From Streptomyces sp. NBC_00878 (GTDB lineage Bacteria > Actinomycetota > Actinomycetes > Streptomycetales > Streptomycetaceae), in NCBI RefSeq assembly GCF_026341515.1, contig NZ_JAPEOK010000002.1:248001-312000 (forward strand): a stretch of 64,000 bases of DNA. Reading direction: 5' to 3'. Position numbers and translations under genes: made by a program. Under the pieces are notes generated by a model. That model saw nothing but the letters and a program-made list of their open reading frames with translations, did no database searches and had not been told where the DNA came from. This document shows, one piece after another, positions 47,226 to 55,402 of the stretch. The number at the start of each line of letters is the position of its first letter. The first letter of the stretch is position 1.

Positions 47226-49499
47226 TTGTCCGGGCTTCATCGTTCAGCCCGTCGGCGCAGACGCGCCGCGGCCCTGGCCCTCACGACCGCGAGCTCGCTG
47301 CTCGTCCTCGGAGTCCAGACCGGACCCGTATCCGCCGCACCCGCGGATCCCGGTTCCTCGAAGATCACCGCCACGCCACGTGCCGGTGCCGCCCAGACCG
47401 AGCTGTCGCCGGCAAAGCGCGCCGCGCTCCTCAAGAGCGCGACCGCCACCGCCGGGGACACGGCCAAGCAACTCGGCCTCGGCTCGCGGGAGAAGCTCGT
47501 CGTCAAGGACGTCATCAAGGACGCCGACGGCACGACCCACACCCGGTACGAGCGCACCTACGCGGGACTCCCGGTCCTCGGCGGTGACCTGGTGCTGCAC
47601 CTGAAGAACGGCCGGACCACCACGTCCAAGGCCACCGGCGCAACCATCGCGGTTCCCACCACCACGCCGAAGATCTCCGCGGCCCGCGCCGCCACCAAGG
47701 CGCTCGCGATCGGCAAGGCCGCCGACGTGGAGCGGTCCGAGGTCGAAGGCAAGCCGCGGCTCGTCGTCTGGGCCGCCGCCGGGGCCAAGCCGGTCCTGGC
47801 CTGGGAATCCGTCGTCGAGGGGTTCCAGGAGGACGGCACGCCCAGCGAGCTGCACGTCGTCACCGACGCGGCCTCCGGCAAGGTCGCCTCGAAGTACGAG
47901 AGTGTGCACACCGGCACGGGTACGGGCCAGTACAACGGCTCGGTTTCGGTAGGCAGCACGGCGTCCGGTTCGTCGTACCAGCTGGTCGACGGGGATCGCG
48001 CGGGGCAGCGTACGTACGACCTGAACCAGGGAACCTCCGGCACCGGCACATTGTTCACGGATGACAACGATGTCTGGGGCGACGGCACCCCGGCCAACCG
48101 GCAGACCGCCGGTGTCGACGTCGCCTTCGGGGCGGCAGCTACCTGGGACTACTACAAGAATGTTTACGGCCGCAACGGCATCCGCAACGACGGTGTCGCC
48201 GCCTACAGCCGCGCCCACTACGGCAACAGCTACGTCAACGCCTTCTGGCAGGACTCCTGCTTCTGCATGACGTACGGCGACGGGTCGGGCAACGCCAAGC
48301 CGCTGACCTCGCTGGACGTGGCGGCGCACGAGATGACCCACGGTGTCACCAGCGCCACCGCCAACCTGACGTACTCGGGGGAGTCGGGCGGCCTGAACGA
48401 GGCGACCTCGGACATCTTCGCCGCGGCCGTGGAGTTCAACGCCGGGCTGGATGCCGACGTCCCCGACTACCTGGTCGGCGAGAAGATCGACATCAACGGC
48501 AACGGCACCCCGCTGCGGTACATGGACAAGCCCTCCAAGGACGGCTCGTCCCGTGACAACTGGGACGCCTCGCTGGGCAGCATCGACGTCCACTACTCCT
48601 CCGGTCCCGCGAACCACTTCTTCTACCTGCTGTCCGAGGGCAGCGGAGCGAAGACCGTCAACGGGGTGAACTACGACAGCCCCACCGCCGACGGCGTCCC
48701 GGTCGCGGGCATCGGCATCGAGAACGCGGCCCGGATCTGGTACCGGGCGCTGACGACGTACATGACGTCGTCGACCAACTACGCGGCTGCCAGGGTCGCG
48801 ACCCTGCGGGCCGCGGGCGACCTCTTCGGGGCCTACAGCGACACCTACCTCGCCGTCGCCGCCGCCTGGGCGGGCATCAACGTCGGCGACCGCATAGCTC
48901 TGGGCGTCAACGTCGCCCCGATCGACGACCAGACCTCCGGTGTCGGCCAGGAGGTGTCCCTGCAGGTCGACGCCTACACGACCAACACGGACGCGACGCT
49001 GACCTACGAGGTCACCGGCCTGCCCGACGGCCTGACCGCGAGCGCCGGCGGACTGATCTCCGGGGTCCCGACCACGACCGGCACCAGTGACGTCACCGTG
49101 AAGGTGACCGACAGCACGGGTGCGACCGTGTCGGACACCTTCGCGTGGCGGGTGGCGTACGTCTACGGCAACTCCACCCGGGTCGACATCCCCGACCTCG
49201 GTGCCGCGGTCGAGTCGCCCATCACCATCACGGGCCGCCCGGGCAACGCCTCGGCGACCACGGAGGTGTACGTCAACATCGTGCACACGTACCGGGGTGA
49301 TTTGACGGTCGAGCTGGTCGGCCCCGACGGGACCGCCTACTCGCTGCTGAACCGCAGCGGCGGTTCGGCCGACAACGTGGACCAGACCTTCGTCGTGAAC
49401 GCCTCGGCGCAGCCCATCGAGGGCACCTGGAAGCTGCGGGTGCGTGACGTCGCGTCGATCGACGTGGGCTACATCCAGCAGTGGCGGATCACTCCCTGA
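47226..49499 (+). CDS. Secreted M4 (thermolysin-like) metalloprotease with Ig-like and P domains
   Basis: A 757-residue preproprotease. The signal peptide has an Arg-rich start (SARRRRRAAALALTTASSLL) and ends PVSA-AP. An FTP propeptide follows (about 55-120), then PepSY-like propeptide sequence to about 225. The M4 catalytic domain covers about 235-555: zinc site VAAHEMTHGVT, third ligand GGLNEATSD and proton-donor His in DVHYSSGPANHFFYL. Then come a putative Ig/He_PIG repeat (about 565-640, LPDGLTASAGGLISGVP) and a proprotein-convertase P domain (about 650-757). The start is TTG, set by AGGAGGAG just upstream. It should be a zinc- and calcium-dependent extracellular endopeptidase. Confidence 0.94.
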   Translation: MSGLHRSARRRRRAAALALTTASSLLVLGVQTGPVSAAPADPGSSKITATPRAGAAQTELSPAKRAALLKSATATAGDTAKQLGLGSREKLVVKDVIKDADGTTHTRYERTYAGLPVLGGDLVLHLKNGRTTTSKATGATIAVPTTTPKISAARAATKALAIGKAADVERSEVEGKPRLVVWAAAGAKPVLAWESVVEGFQEDGTPSELHVVTDAASGKVASKYESVHTGTGTGQYNGSVSVGSTASGSSYQLVDGDRAGQRTYDLNQGTSGTGTLFTDDNDVWGDGTPANRQTAGVDVAFGAAATWDYYKNVYGRNGIRNDGVAAYSRAHYGNSYVNAFWQDSCFCMTYGDGSGNAKPLTSLDVAAHEMTHGVTSATANLTYSGESGGLNEATSDIFAAAVEFNAGLDADVPDYLVGEKIDINGNGTPLRYMDKPSKDGSSRDNWDASLGSIDVHYSSGPANHFFYLLSEGSGAKTVNGVNYDSPTADGVPVAGIGIENAARIWYRALTTYMTSSTNYAAARVATLRAAGDLFGAYSDTYLAVAAAWAGINVGDRIALGVNVAPIDDQTSGVGQEVSLQVDAYTTNTDATLTYEVTGLPDGLTASAGGLISGVPTTTGTSDVTVKVTDSTGATVSDTFAWRVAYVYGNSTRVDIPDLGAAVESPITITGRPGNASATTEVYVNIVHTYRGDLTVELVGPDGTAYSLLNRSGGSADNVDQTFVVNASAQPIEGTWKLRVRDVASIDVGYIQQWRITP

Positions 49500-49515
49500 C
49501 CTGCCGCCCACTCTC

Positions 49516-49552
49516 ACGCCCGCCCGGACCACGCCATGGTCCGGGCGGGCGT
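49516..49552. terminator. Strong hairpin terminator after the M4 protease
   Basis: ACGCCCGCCCGGACCA (49516-49531) pairs perfectly with TGGTCCGGGCGGGCGT (49537-49552) across a five-base loop CGCCA. It starts 17 bases after the protease stop. Confidence 0.85.
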
Positions 49553-49674
49553 TCGGGTCGTACGGTCCGGTCGCTTCGGTAGCGCTGTGAGGTGTCCCGT
49601 ATCGCCTCAAGCCTCGATGGTAGAGATGTCCCTCGGGGCTTCGGCCACTGAGGCAGCGCAGGAGAGGCGGACCG

Positions 49675-51351
49675 ATGGACTACTACGATCTCGGCACTCA
49701 CGGCCGGCCCGTGACGACATCGTCCCCCGAGGCCCAGCGGTGGTTCGACCGCGGCCTGGTCTGGTCGTACGCCTTCCATCACGAGGAAGCCGTCTCCTGC
49801 TTCGAAGCGGCCGTCGCGGCGGATCCTGACTGCGCCATGGCGCACTGGGGCATCGCCTACGCCCTGGGCCCGAACTACAACAAGCCCTGGGAGTTCTTCG
49901 ACGGCGAGGATCTGGCCCGTACCGTCGACCGCACGCACGCCGCCGTGGAGCTCGCGCAGGAGAAGGCGGCCGGCGCCACCCCCGTCGAACAGGCGCTGAT
50001 CGGCGCGCTGCGGTCCCGCTATCCGCAGGCGGAGGCGGTCGAGGACTGCTCGGTGTGGAACGAGCCCTACGCCGACAGCATGCGCGCCGTGTACGAATTC
50101 GCCCCCGACGACCTCGACATCGCCACGCTCTACGCCGACGCGCTGATGAACCTCACACCGTGGCAGCTGTGGGACCTGCGCACCGGCGAACCGGCCGAGG
50201 GCGCGCGCACCCTCGCCGCGAAGGCGGTCCTGGAACGGGCGATCGCCACCGAGGCCGGGGCGCGGCACCCGGGCATCCTGCACATGTACATCCACCTGAT
50301 GGAGATGTCCTCGGCCCCCGAAACCGCGCTGCCCGTCGCGGACCGGCTGCGCGGCCTGGTCCCCGACGCCGGACACCTGCAGCACATGCCCACGCACCTG
50401 GACGTCCTCTGCGGCGACTACCGGCGCGTGGTGTCCGACAACGGCACGGCCATCGTCGCCGACGAGAAGTACCGCGCGCGGGCCGGAGCGATGAACTTCT
50501 ACACCCTGTACAGGTCGCACAACTACCACTTCAAGATCTACGGCGCGATGTTCCTCGGCCAGTCGAAGACCGCCCTGGAGACCGCCGCCCAGCTCGAAGC
50601 CTCCATCCCGGAGGACCTGCTGCGGGTGCAGTCCCCGCCCATGGCGGACTGGCTGGAGGCGTTCCTCGCCATGCGGGTCCACGCGCTGATCCGGTTCGGC
50701 CGCTGGACCGACATCGTGGAACTGCCGCTGCCCGCCGACCCCGAGCTGTACTGCGCGACGACCGCGATGCTCCACTACGCGCGCGGTGTCGCGTTCTCGG
50801 CCACCGGCCGGATCGCCGCCGCCGAGGCCGAACGCGAACTGTTCCGCGAGGCCGTCACCCGCGTTCCGGAGACGCGGATGCTGTTCAACAACACCTGCGC
50901 CGACATCCTCGCGATCGCCTCGGCGATGCTCGACGGCGAACTGGAGTACCGCAAGGGCAACCACGAGGCCGCCTTCGCCGCACTGGAACGGTCCATCGCA
51001 CTGGACGACAACCTTCCCTACGACGAGCCGTGGGGGTGGATGCAGCCCACCCGGCACGCGTACGGCGCCCTGCTCCTCGAACAGGGCCGCGTCGCGGAGG
51101 CCGAAGCCGTCTACCGGGCCGACCTGGGCCTGGACGACACCCTCCCGCGCGCCTTGCAGCACCCCGGCAACGTCTGGGCCCTGCACGGCTTCCACGAGTG
51201 CCTCGTCCGTCTGGGCAAGGCGGGGGAGGCGCAGATCGTGGCCCAGCAGCTGAAGATCGCCGCGGCGCTGGCCGACGTACCGGTCGAGGCGTCCTGTTTC
51301 TGCCGCCTCGAAGCCGTCGGTGGTGCCGACGGCGATGGCGGGTGTTGCTAA
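49675..51351 (+). CDS. Tetratricopeptide-repeat protein of unknown function
   Basis: A 558-residue soluble protein made largely of TPR-like helical pairs. The first is clear (AQRWFDRGLVWSYAFHHEEA followed by FEAAVAADPDCAMAHWGIAY). Conserved His/Met-rich segments follow (HPGILHMYIHLMEMS, HLQHMPTHLDVLCGDY) and are typical of a family widespread in bacteria that lacks a known function. A C-terminal Cys cluster (EASCFCRLEAVGG and a final GGCC) could bind metal. The ATG start follows GGAGAGG. It stands alone; no partner is evident. Confidence 0.85.
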   Translation: MDYYDLGTHGRPVTTSSPEAQRWFDRGLVWSYAFHHEEAVSCFEAAVAADPDCAMAHWGIAYALGPNYNKPWEFFDGEDLARTVDRTHAAVELAQEKAAGATPVEQALIGALRSRYPQAEAVEDCSVWNEPYADSMRAVYEFAPDDLDIATLYADALMNLTPWQLWDLRTGEPAEGARTLAAKAVLERAIATEAGARHPGILHMYIHLMEMSSAPETALPVADRLRGLVPDAGHLQHMPTHLDVLCGDYRRVVSDNGTAIVADEKYRARAGAMNFYTLYRSHNYHFKIYGAMFLGQSKTALETAAQLEASIPEDLLRVQSPPMADWLEAFLAMRVHALIRFGRWTDIVELPLPADPELYCATTAMLHYARGVAFSATGRIAAAEAERELFREAVTRVPETRMLFNNTCADILAIASAMLDGELEYRKGNHEAAFAALERSIALDDNLPYDEPWGWMQPTRHAYGALLLEQGRVAEAEAVYRADLGLDDTLPRALQHPGNVWALHGFHECLVRLGKAGEAQIVAQQLKIAAALADVPVEASCFCRLEAVGGADGDGGCC

Positions 51352-51443
51352 GGCCGACCCCTCCGGCCCTTTCGGCTGTGCGGGCCGCGCTTGCACTTTC
51401 ACGTCCCGCCGACAGGTCTGCTACCACCCTGCTACCTTTTGGG

Positions 51444-51701
51444 GTGACCTCTACGAAGAAGCAGACACAGGTTCGGCTGGACCCCGATGTGCTCGACGCC
51501 GGCAAGGGCGCCGCGGCGGCGCGGGGCCTCGACTTCAACAAGTACGTCGAGCGCCTCATCGTCGAGGACACGACCGGTGCCCGTGCCGCGGGAATGACCG
51601 CGGCACAGCGCCTCATCGAGGAGCACGGCAGCTTCCTCGACGATCTCGAACAGCAACTGGACGCGCCGTACGGCAGGCCGCATCCCGGTGCCGCCGCGTG
51701 A
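51444..51701 (+). CDS. Antitoxin-like ribbon-helix-helix protein
   Basis: An 85-residue protein. The N-terminal part (KQTQVRLDPDVLDAGKGAAA, then GLDFNKYVERLIVED) has the beta strand plus two helices of a ribbon-helix-helix DNA-binding domain. The C-terminal part is acidic and helical (SFLDDLEQQLDAPYG), as expected for the segment that wraps a toxin. The GTG start follows a short G run. Its stop overlaps the next gene's GTG start (GTGA), the usual coupling in type II toxin-antitoxin pairs. Confidence 0.75.
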   Translation: MTSTKKQTQVRLDPDVLDAGKGAAAARGLDFNKYVERLIVEDTTGARAAGMTAAQRLIEEHGSFLDDLEQQLDAPYGRPHPGAAA

Positions 51702-52069
51702 TCCTGCACATCGACGAGTCCTGGATCCTGGAAGTCGCCGAACGGGCAGGCGCCGGTGACCCCGACGTCGACGACTACGGCGTGCCCATCGCCGCCGTCG
51801 CGCGCCACCGTGGCGAACTGCTCGATCACCCCGTCTACGACGGCCCGTACGCCCGGGCCGCTGCCCTGGTGCACGCCCTGGGCCGCTGTCGCTGGCTGGA
51901 GCGTTCCAACCTCTCCGTCGCCTGCGCGGTCGCCGTCATGTACCTGGAGGCCGGCAACATCCCCGTCAGCCCCACCCGCGAGCAGCTCACCGCACTCGCC
52001 CACGAGCTGAACCACCCGCGCTGCAGCGCGGCCCGGATCGCCGCCATCCTGCACACCTGGAAACCCTGA
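51698..52069 (+). CDS. Fic/Doc-like toxin candidate with degenerate active site
   Basis: A 123-residue protein. Its helix pattern follows Doc/Fic toxins: DDYGVPIAAVARHRGELLDH near the start and a long central helix SNLSVACAVAVMYLEAGNIP. In active Doc the loop before that helix reads HxFxDxNKR and phosphorylates or AMPylates targets. Here the same place reads RWLERSNLSVA, so His and Lys-Arg are missing. Either it is a divergent toxin with another chemistry or it is inactive. It overlaps the antitoxin-like gene by four bases. The family assignment is from memory and moderate. Confidence 0.6.
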   Translation: MILHIDESWILEVAERAGAGDPDVDDYGVPIAAVARHRGELLDHPVYDGPYARAAALVHALGRCRWLERSNLSVACAVAVMYLEAGNIPVSPTREQLTALAHELNHPRCSAARIAAILHTWKP

Positions 52070-52072
52070 GGG

Positions 52073-52119
52073 TAAGGGCCCGGTAGGGGTACAGCGTCGA
52101 CATCCCCTCGCCCTAGCCT
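52073..52119 (+). promoter_or_regulatory. Shared-architecture promoter for the gene at 52204
   Basis: An AAGGGC box (52074-52079) and an AGGGGT box (52085-52090), 11 bases apart, are followed after 23 bases by TAGCCT (52114-52119), a good -10. The same arrangement appears before the genes at 53756, 60321 (minus) and 60732, which argues for one activator binding tandem boxes over the -35 area. Confidence 0.6.
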
Positions 52120-52203
52120 GAAGCAGTGCGCCGACCGGCCCTCTTCTTGCATCGGCCGGTCAAGCCACATCGTGCCACCGCTTCAGGGAGTGAGGAAGGC
52201 ACC

Positions 52204-53067
52204 ATGGGCGATGCTGAATTCTGGGAAGAGCTGCGCGCCGGGACAACCGGCGAGGTAGTTCTGGCGATCGACATCCCATCCAGCGGAAACGGGATGGACT
52301 TCCGGGAACTCGTGCCGCTCCTCGACACCCCGCACACGGTGTGGCGTGCCCTGGAGCACGCCGACGCTCCTCCTGGGGACGGCAGCCTCGACGCCTATGT
52401 CACGCCTTGGGTTCGCGCGGTCCGGGCCCGCGGTCTGACCGTACGCGCGGTGCTGGGCCACGGAGTGGGTTCCATACTCGCCAGCGCGATCGCCGAAGCG
52501 CTCGGCGGTGACGGCGGGTTGACGCCGAGGGTGCTGCTCTTCGACCCCGAACTGGTGGATGCGGACACGGTGGTGGGGGAGTTCCGGCGGGTGACGGCCG
52601 AGGACCCGCACCTGCTGAGCGCCCACGATGTGAACACCCTCGACCTCCGCCTCGACTCCGTCGTGGAGCAGAGCCTCGACGACCCGGCGGCCTTGGCCCT
52701 GCGGCTCCGGTCGGTCATCCTGCGAGCCGATGCCGATGCCGATGCCGATGCCGATGTGGCCGACGTGGGGGCTCGCACCACCACGGCGACCTTGAACCGG
52801 GCACTGTCCCGGCTGTCCGTGCTTGCCCTGGCCGAGCCGTACGACGTGATGCCCCTGTGGTCCCGCTGCACGGCACTGTGCTCGTCGAGCGCCGGCAACG
52901 GACTCAGCCGTACGAGGACCGCGCTGCTGTTGCCCGAAGCCCGGTTCGTCGCCCAGGAGATCTTCTTCAGGGACGAACACGAGGAGATACTCAAGAGCCC
53001 CGCCGTCGCACGGACCGTTTCCGTTCTGCTCGCCGCCGCCCCGGACATGGCAACCACCGAGCGGTAG
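52204..53067 (+). CDS. Alpha/beta-hydrolase-like protein lacking the nucleophile Ser
   Basis: A 287-residue cytosolic protein. The region VRAVLGHGVGSILASAIAEA has the shape of the nucleophile elbow of alpha/beta hydrolases or thioesterases (GxSxG), but Gly replaces Ser. The preceding strand VVLAIDIPSSG and a late segment LFDPELVD would fit that fold. A microsatellite of five GCCGAT units encodes DADADADAD in the middle. I do not recognise a named family. ATG 52204 follows GAGGAAGG. The shared promoter type suggests it belongs with the right-hand biosynthetic cluster. Confidence 0.7.
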   Translation: MGDAEFWEELRAGTTGEVVLAIDIPSSGNGMDFRELVPLLDTPHTVWRALEHADAPPGDGSLDAYVTPWVRAVRARGLTVRAVLGHGVGSILASAIAEALGGDGGLTPRVLLFDPELVDADTVVGEFRRVTAEDPHLLSAHDVNTLDLRLDSVVEQSLDDPAALALRLRSVILRADADADADADVADVGARTTTATLNRALSRLSVLALAEPYDVMPLWSRCTALCSSSAGNGLSRTRTALLLPEARFVAQEIFFRDEHEEILKSPAVARTVSVLLAAAPDMATTER

Positions 53068-53090
53068 CCGGAGAGAGGGAGAAAAGACAA

Positions 53091-53118
53091 CGGTCGTCGC
53101 GTCTTCACGCGACGACCG
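53091..53118. terminator. Hairpin terminator after the gene at 52204
   Basis: CGGTCGTCGCG (53091-53101) pairs perfectly with CGCGACGACCG (53108-53118) across a six-base loop, 23 bases after the upstream stop codon. Confidence 0.75.
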
Positions 53119-53131
53119 ATTCGCCGTCTAC

Positions 53132-53211
53132 TGCCGCACACAAAGATTCCGCTCAAAGCTTCTGTTGCACACATCAAAGCTTCTGCTCAAAGCTTGTGCC
53201 GCACACAAAGA
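53132..53211. repeat. Low-GC patch of direct repeats (TCAAAGCTT x3, 15-mer x2)
   Basis: TGCCGCACACAAAGA occurs twice (53132-53146 and 53197-53211). Between the copies TCAAAGCTT occurs three times (53153-53161, 53174-53182, 53187-53195). The patch is far lower in GC than its surroundings and lies between two hairpins and two convergent genes. It has no open reading frame of note. Function unknown. Confidence 0.85.
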
Positions 53212-53215
53212 AAAT

Positions 53216-53251
53216 CCCGGCGACCGTTCACGGGGGGAAACGGTCACCGGG
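53216..53251. terminator. Hairpin terminator for the convergent DUF5988 gene
   Basis: CCCGGCGACCGT (53216-53227) pairs with ACGGTCACCGGG (53240-53251) with one mismatch and a 12-base loop. It lies 34 bases beyond the stop of the minus-strand DUF5988 gene. Confidence 0.6.
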
Positions 53252-53285
53252 ATACTTGGGAGAGAGAGCGTCGTGATGCTCTCGT

Positions 53286-53546
53286 CTACTCGGCTATCTT
53301 GGTTCGGCCGACCCACCGGAATGTCACCAGCTCGGACTCCGCGTCGCCGTTGGTGCCGGGCAGCGGTATACGGCTCGATTCGTAGTGTTCGTATCCATTG
53401 CCATAGCGGATCTTGATCTTCTCGTCGGAGAAGATCACCTCGTCCAGTTCGGTGAGTTCAACTGTTCCGCACAACCCGTTGGGCCCGCCTTCCAGCTGTA
53501 CGGAGCTCATCGCGGTAGCGGAGGAATCTTGAGCGACTCTACGCAT
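53286..53546 (-). CDS. DUF5988 family small protein
   Basis: An 86-residue protein. NGLCGTVELTELDEVIFSDE, KIKIRYGNGYEHYES and a Trp near the end (TFRWVGRTKIAE) match the small, beta-rich DUF5988 family, often found in or beside actinomycete natural-product clusters, with no known function. ATG 53546 follows GAGAGGAGG closely. It is divergent from the carboxylase operon and shares its intergenic region, in which AGGGG boxes occur on both strands. Confidence 0.75.
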   Translation of the reverse strand: MRRVAQDSSATAMSSVQLEGGPNGLCGTVELTELDEVIFSDEKIKIRYGNGYEHYESSRIPLPGTNGDAESELVTFRWVGRTKIAE

Positions 53547-53586
53547 GGGCCTCCTCTCGTCTCGCATTGATTCTTCGCCGGGACAG

Positions 53587-53614
53587 CCCCCTTGGACACC
53601 CCTGGACTCCCCCT
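53587..53614 (-). promoter_or_regulatory. Three AGGGG boxes at 11-base steps upstream of the DUF5988 gene
   Basis: On the minus strand AGGGGG (53614-53609), AGGGGT (53603-53598) and AGGGGG (53592-53587) follow one another with exactly 11-base spacing, one DNA turn each, 41-68 bases before the DUF5988 start. They resemble the box pairs of the four other promoters in this locus, but a TAGCGT-like -10 at the usual distance is not seen here (AAGAAT at that place). Confidence 0.5.
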
Positions 53615-53666
53615 ATAAGACCGGTAATCGGGGTGGTGGATGAGAAAGGCGGACGAGCCTCTCTTC

Positions 53667-53710
53667 AGGGGTTGGTAGGGGTGCGCGCGGACGGATTCGG
53701 TCCCTACCGT
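53667..53710 (+). promoter_or_regulatory. Shared-architecture promoter of the carboxylase-mutase operon
   Basis: AGGGGT (53667-53672) and AGGGGT (53677-53682), 10 bases apart, are followed after 22 bases by TACCGT (53705-53710) as -10. The start codon of the carboxylase gene is 45 bases further on. Confidence 0.6.
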
Positions 53711-53755
53711 CGGGGAAATGCAGAGCCTCCAACGTGATGCCCTGGGAGGGACGAC

Positions 53756-55381
53756 ATGACGCTTCTGCCGGAGGCCGCCCACCTTCCACCGCCAGCCCTC
53801 GAAACGGACGAGCCATTGGCCGGCGAACGCGCCGACGCCCGCGGGCGTGTGGCCGAGCTGCACGCGATCCGCGCGGAGGCCCTGCGGGGTCCCAGTGAGA
53901 AGGCGACGGCGGCGCAGCACGCCAAGGGCAAGCTGACTTCGCGGGAGCGGATCGAGCTTCTGCTGGACGCGGGTTCGTTCAACGAGGTCGAGCAGTTGCG
54001 GCGGCACCGGGCGACCGGGTTCGGGCTGGAGGCGAAGAAGCCGTACACGGACGGTGTGGTCACCGGCTGGGGCACGGTGGAGGGTCGCACGGTCTTCGTG
54101 TACGCGCACGACTTCCGGATCTTCGGCGGTGCGCTGGGCGAGGCGCATGCCACGAAGATCCACAAGATCATGGACATGGCCATCGCGGCCGGTGCGCCGC
54201 TGGTGTCCCTGAACGACGGTGCGGGGGCCCGTATCCAGGAGGGTGTCAGCGCGCTCGCGGGCTACGGCGGCATCTTCCAGCGCAACACCCGCGCCTCCGG
54301 CGTCATCCCCCAGATCTCGGTGATGCTCGGTCCGTGTGCGGGCGGCGCGGCGTACAGCCCCGCCCTGACCGACTTCGTGTTCATGGTCCGCGAGACCTCG
54401 CAGATGTTCATCACCGGCCCGGACGTGGTCAAGGCGGTCACCGGCGAGGAGATCACCCAGAACGGTCTGGGCGGCGCGGACGTGCACGCCGAGACCTCCG
54501 GCGTGGCGCACTTCGCCTACGACGACGAGGAAACCTGCATCGCCGAAGTGCGGTATCTGCTCTCGCTGTTGCCGCAGAACAACACCGAGAACCCGCCCGT
54601 GGTCGAGGCCGCCGATCCGGCGGACCGCCATTCGGAAGCCCTGCTCGACCTGGTGCCGGTGGACGGCGGTCGGCCGTACGACATGACGAAGGTCATCGAG
54701 GAGCTCGTCGACGACGGTGACCACCTGGAGATCCACGAGCGCTGGGCCCGCAACATCATCTGCGCCCTGGCCCGCCTCGACGGCCAGGTGGTCGGCATCG
54801 TCGCCAGTCAACCTCAGGCCCTGGCGGGTGTGTTGGACATCGAGGCGTCGGAGAAGGCCGCCCGTTTCGTCCAGATGTGTGATGCCTTCAACATCCCGAT
54901 CATCACGCTGCTGGATGTTCCCGGGTTCCTCCCGGGTGTCGACCAGGAGCACGGCGGCATCATCCGGCACGGCGCGAAGCTCCTGTACGCCTACTGCAAC
55001 GCGACCGTGCCGCGGATCTCGCTGATCCTCAGGAAGGCGTACGGCGGCGCGTACATCGTGATGGACAGCCAGTCCATCGGCGCGGACCTCACGTACGCGT
55101 GGCCCACCAACGAGATCGCCGTGATGGGTGCCGAGGGCGCCGCGAACGTCATCTTCCGCCGCCAGATCGCGGAGGCCGAGGACCCCGAGGCGATGCGCGT
55201 GCGCATGGTCAAGGAGTACAAGTCCGAGCTGATGCACCCCTACTACGCGGCCGAGCGCGGCCTGGTCGACGACGTCATCGACCCCGCCGAAACCCGCGAG
55301 GTCCTCATCAGGTCCCTCGCCATGCTCCGCACCAAGCACGCCGACCTGCCCCTCCGTAAGCACGGCAACCCGCCGCAGTGA
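53756..55381 (+). CDS. Acyl-CoA carboxylase carboxyltransferase (beta) subunit
   Basis: A 541-residue carboxyltransferase of the propionyl/acetyl-CoA carboxylase beta family. Oxyanion-hole regions are GGALGEAHATKI in the N-domain and RKAYGGAYIVMDS in the C-domain; GPCAGGAAYSPALTDF and LLDVPGFLPGVDQEHGG are also typical. It moves CO2 from biotin, carried on a separate alpha subunit not in this window, to acyl-CoA. At the position that sets chain-length preference (GGAYxVM) it has Ile, as in Streptomyces AccB, and not Asp as in PccB. This suggests acetyl-CoA use or relaxed specificity. It leads an operon with the split mutase and would supply malonyl- or methylmalonyl-type extender units. Confidence 0.95.
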   Translation: MTLLPEAAHLPPPALETDEPLAGERADARGRVAELHAIRAEALRGPSEKATAAQHAKGKLTSRERIELLLDAGSFNEVEQLRRHRATGFGLEAKKPYTDGVVTGWGTVEGRTVFVYAHDFRIFGGALGEAHATKIHKIMDMAIAAGAPLVSLNDGAGARIQEGVSALAGYGGIFQRNTRASGVIPQISVMLGPCAGGAAYSPALTDFVFMVRETSQMFITGPDVVKAVTGEEITQNGLGGADVHAETSGVAHFAYDDEETCIAEVRYLLSLLPQNNTENPPVVEAADPADRHSEALLDLVPVDGGRPYDMTKVIEELVDDGDHLEIHERWARNIICALARLDGQVVGIVASQPQALAGVLDIEASEKAARFVQMCDAFNIPIITLLDVPGFLPGVDQEHGGIIRHGAKLLYAYCNATVPRISLILRKAYGGAYIVMDSQSIGADLTYAWPTNEIAVMGAEGAANVIFRRQIAEAEDPEAMRVRMVKEYKSELMHPYYAAERGLVDDVIDPAETREVLIRSLAMLRTKHADLPLRKHGNPPQ

Positions 55382-55402
55382 CAGATACGAAGGAGAACCG
55401 CC

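Noticed and set aside
53132..53211. CRISPR-like array
   Set aside because: Repeats are only 9 and 15 bases, spacers are 4 to 50 bases and irregular, and no cas genes are present.
53547..53755. Cobalamin riboswitch before the carboxylase-mutase operon
   Set aside because: The leader is short and I found no B12-box-like segment; the boxes there fit protein binding instead.
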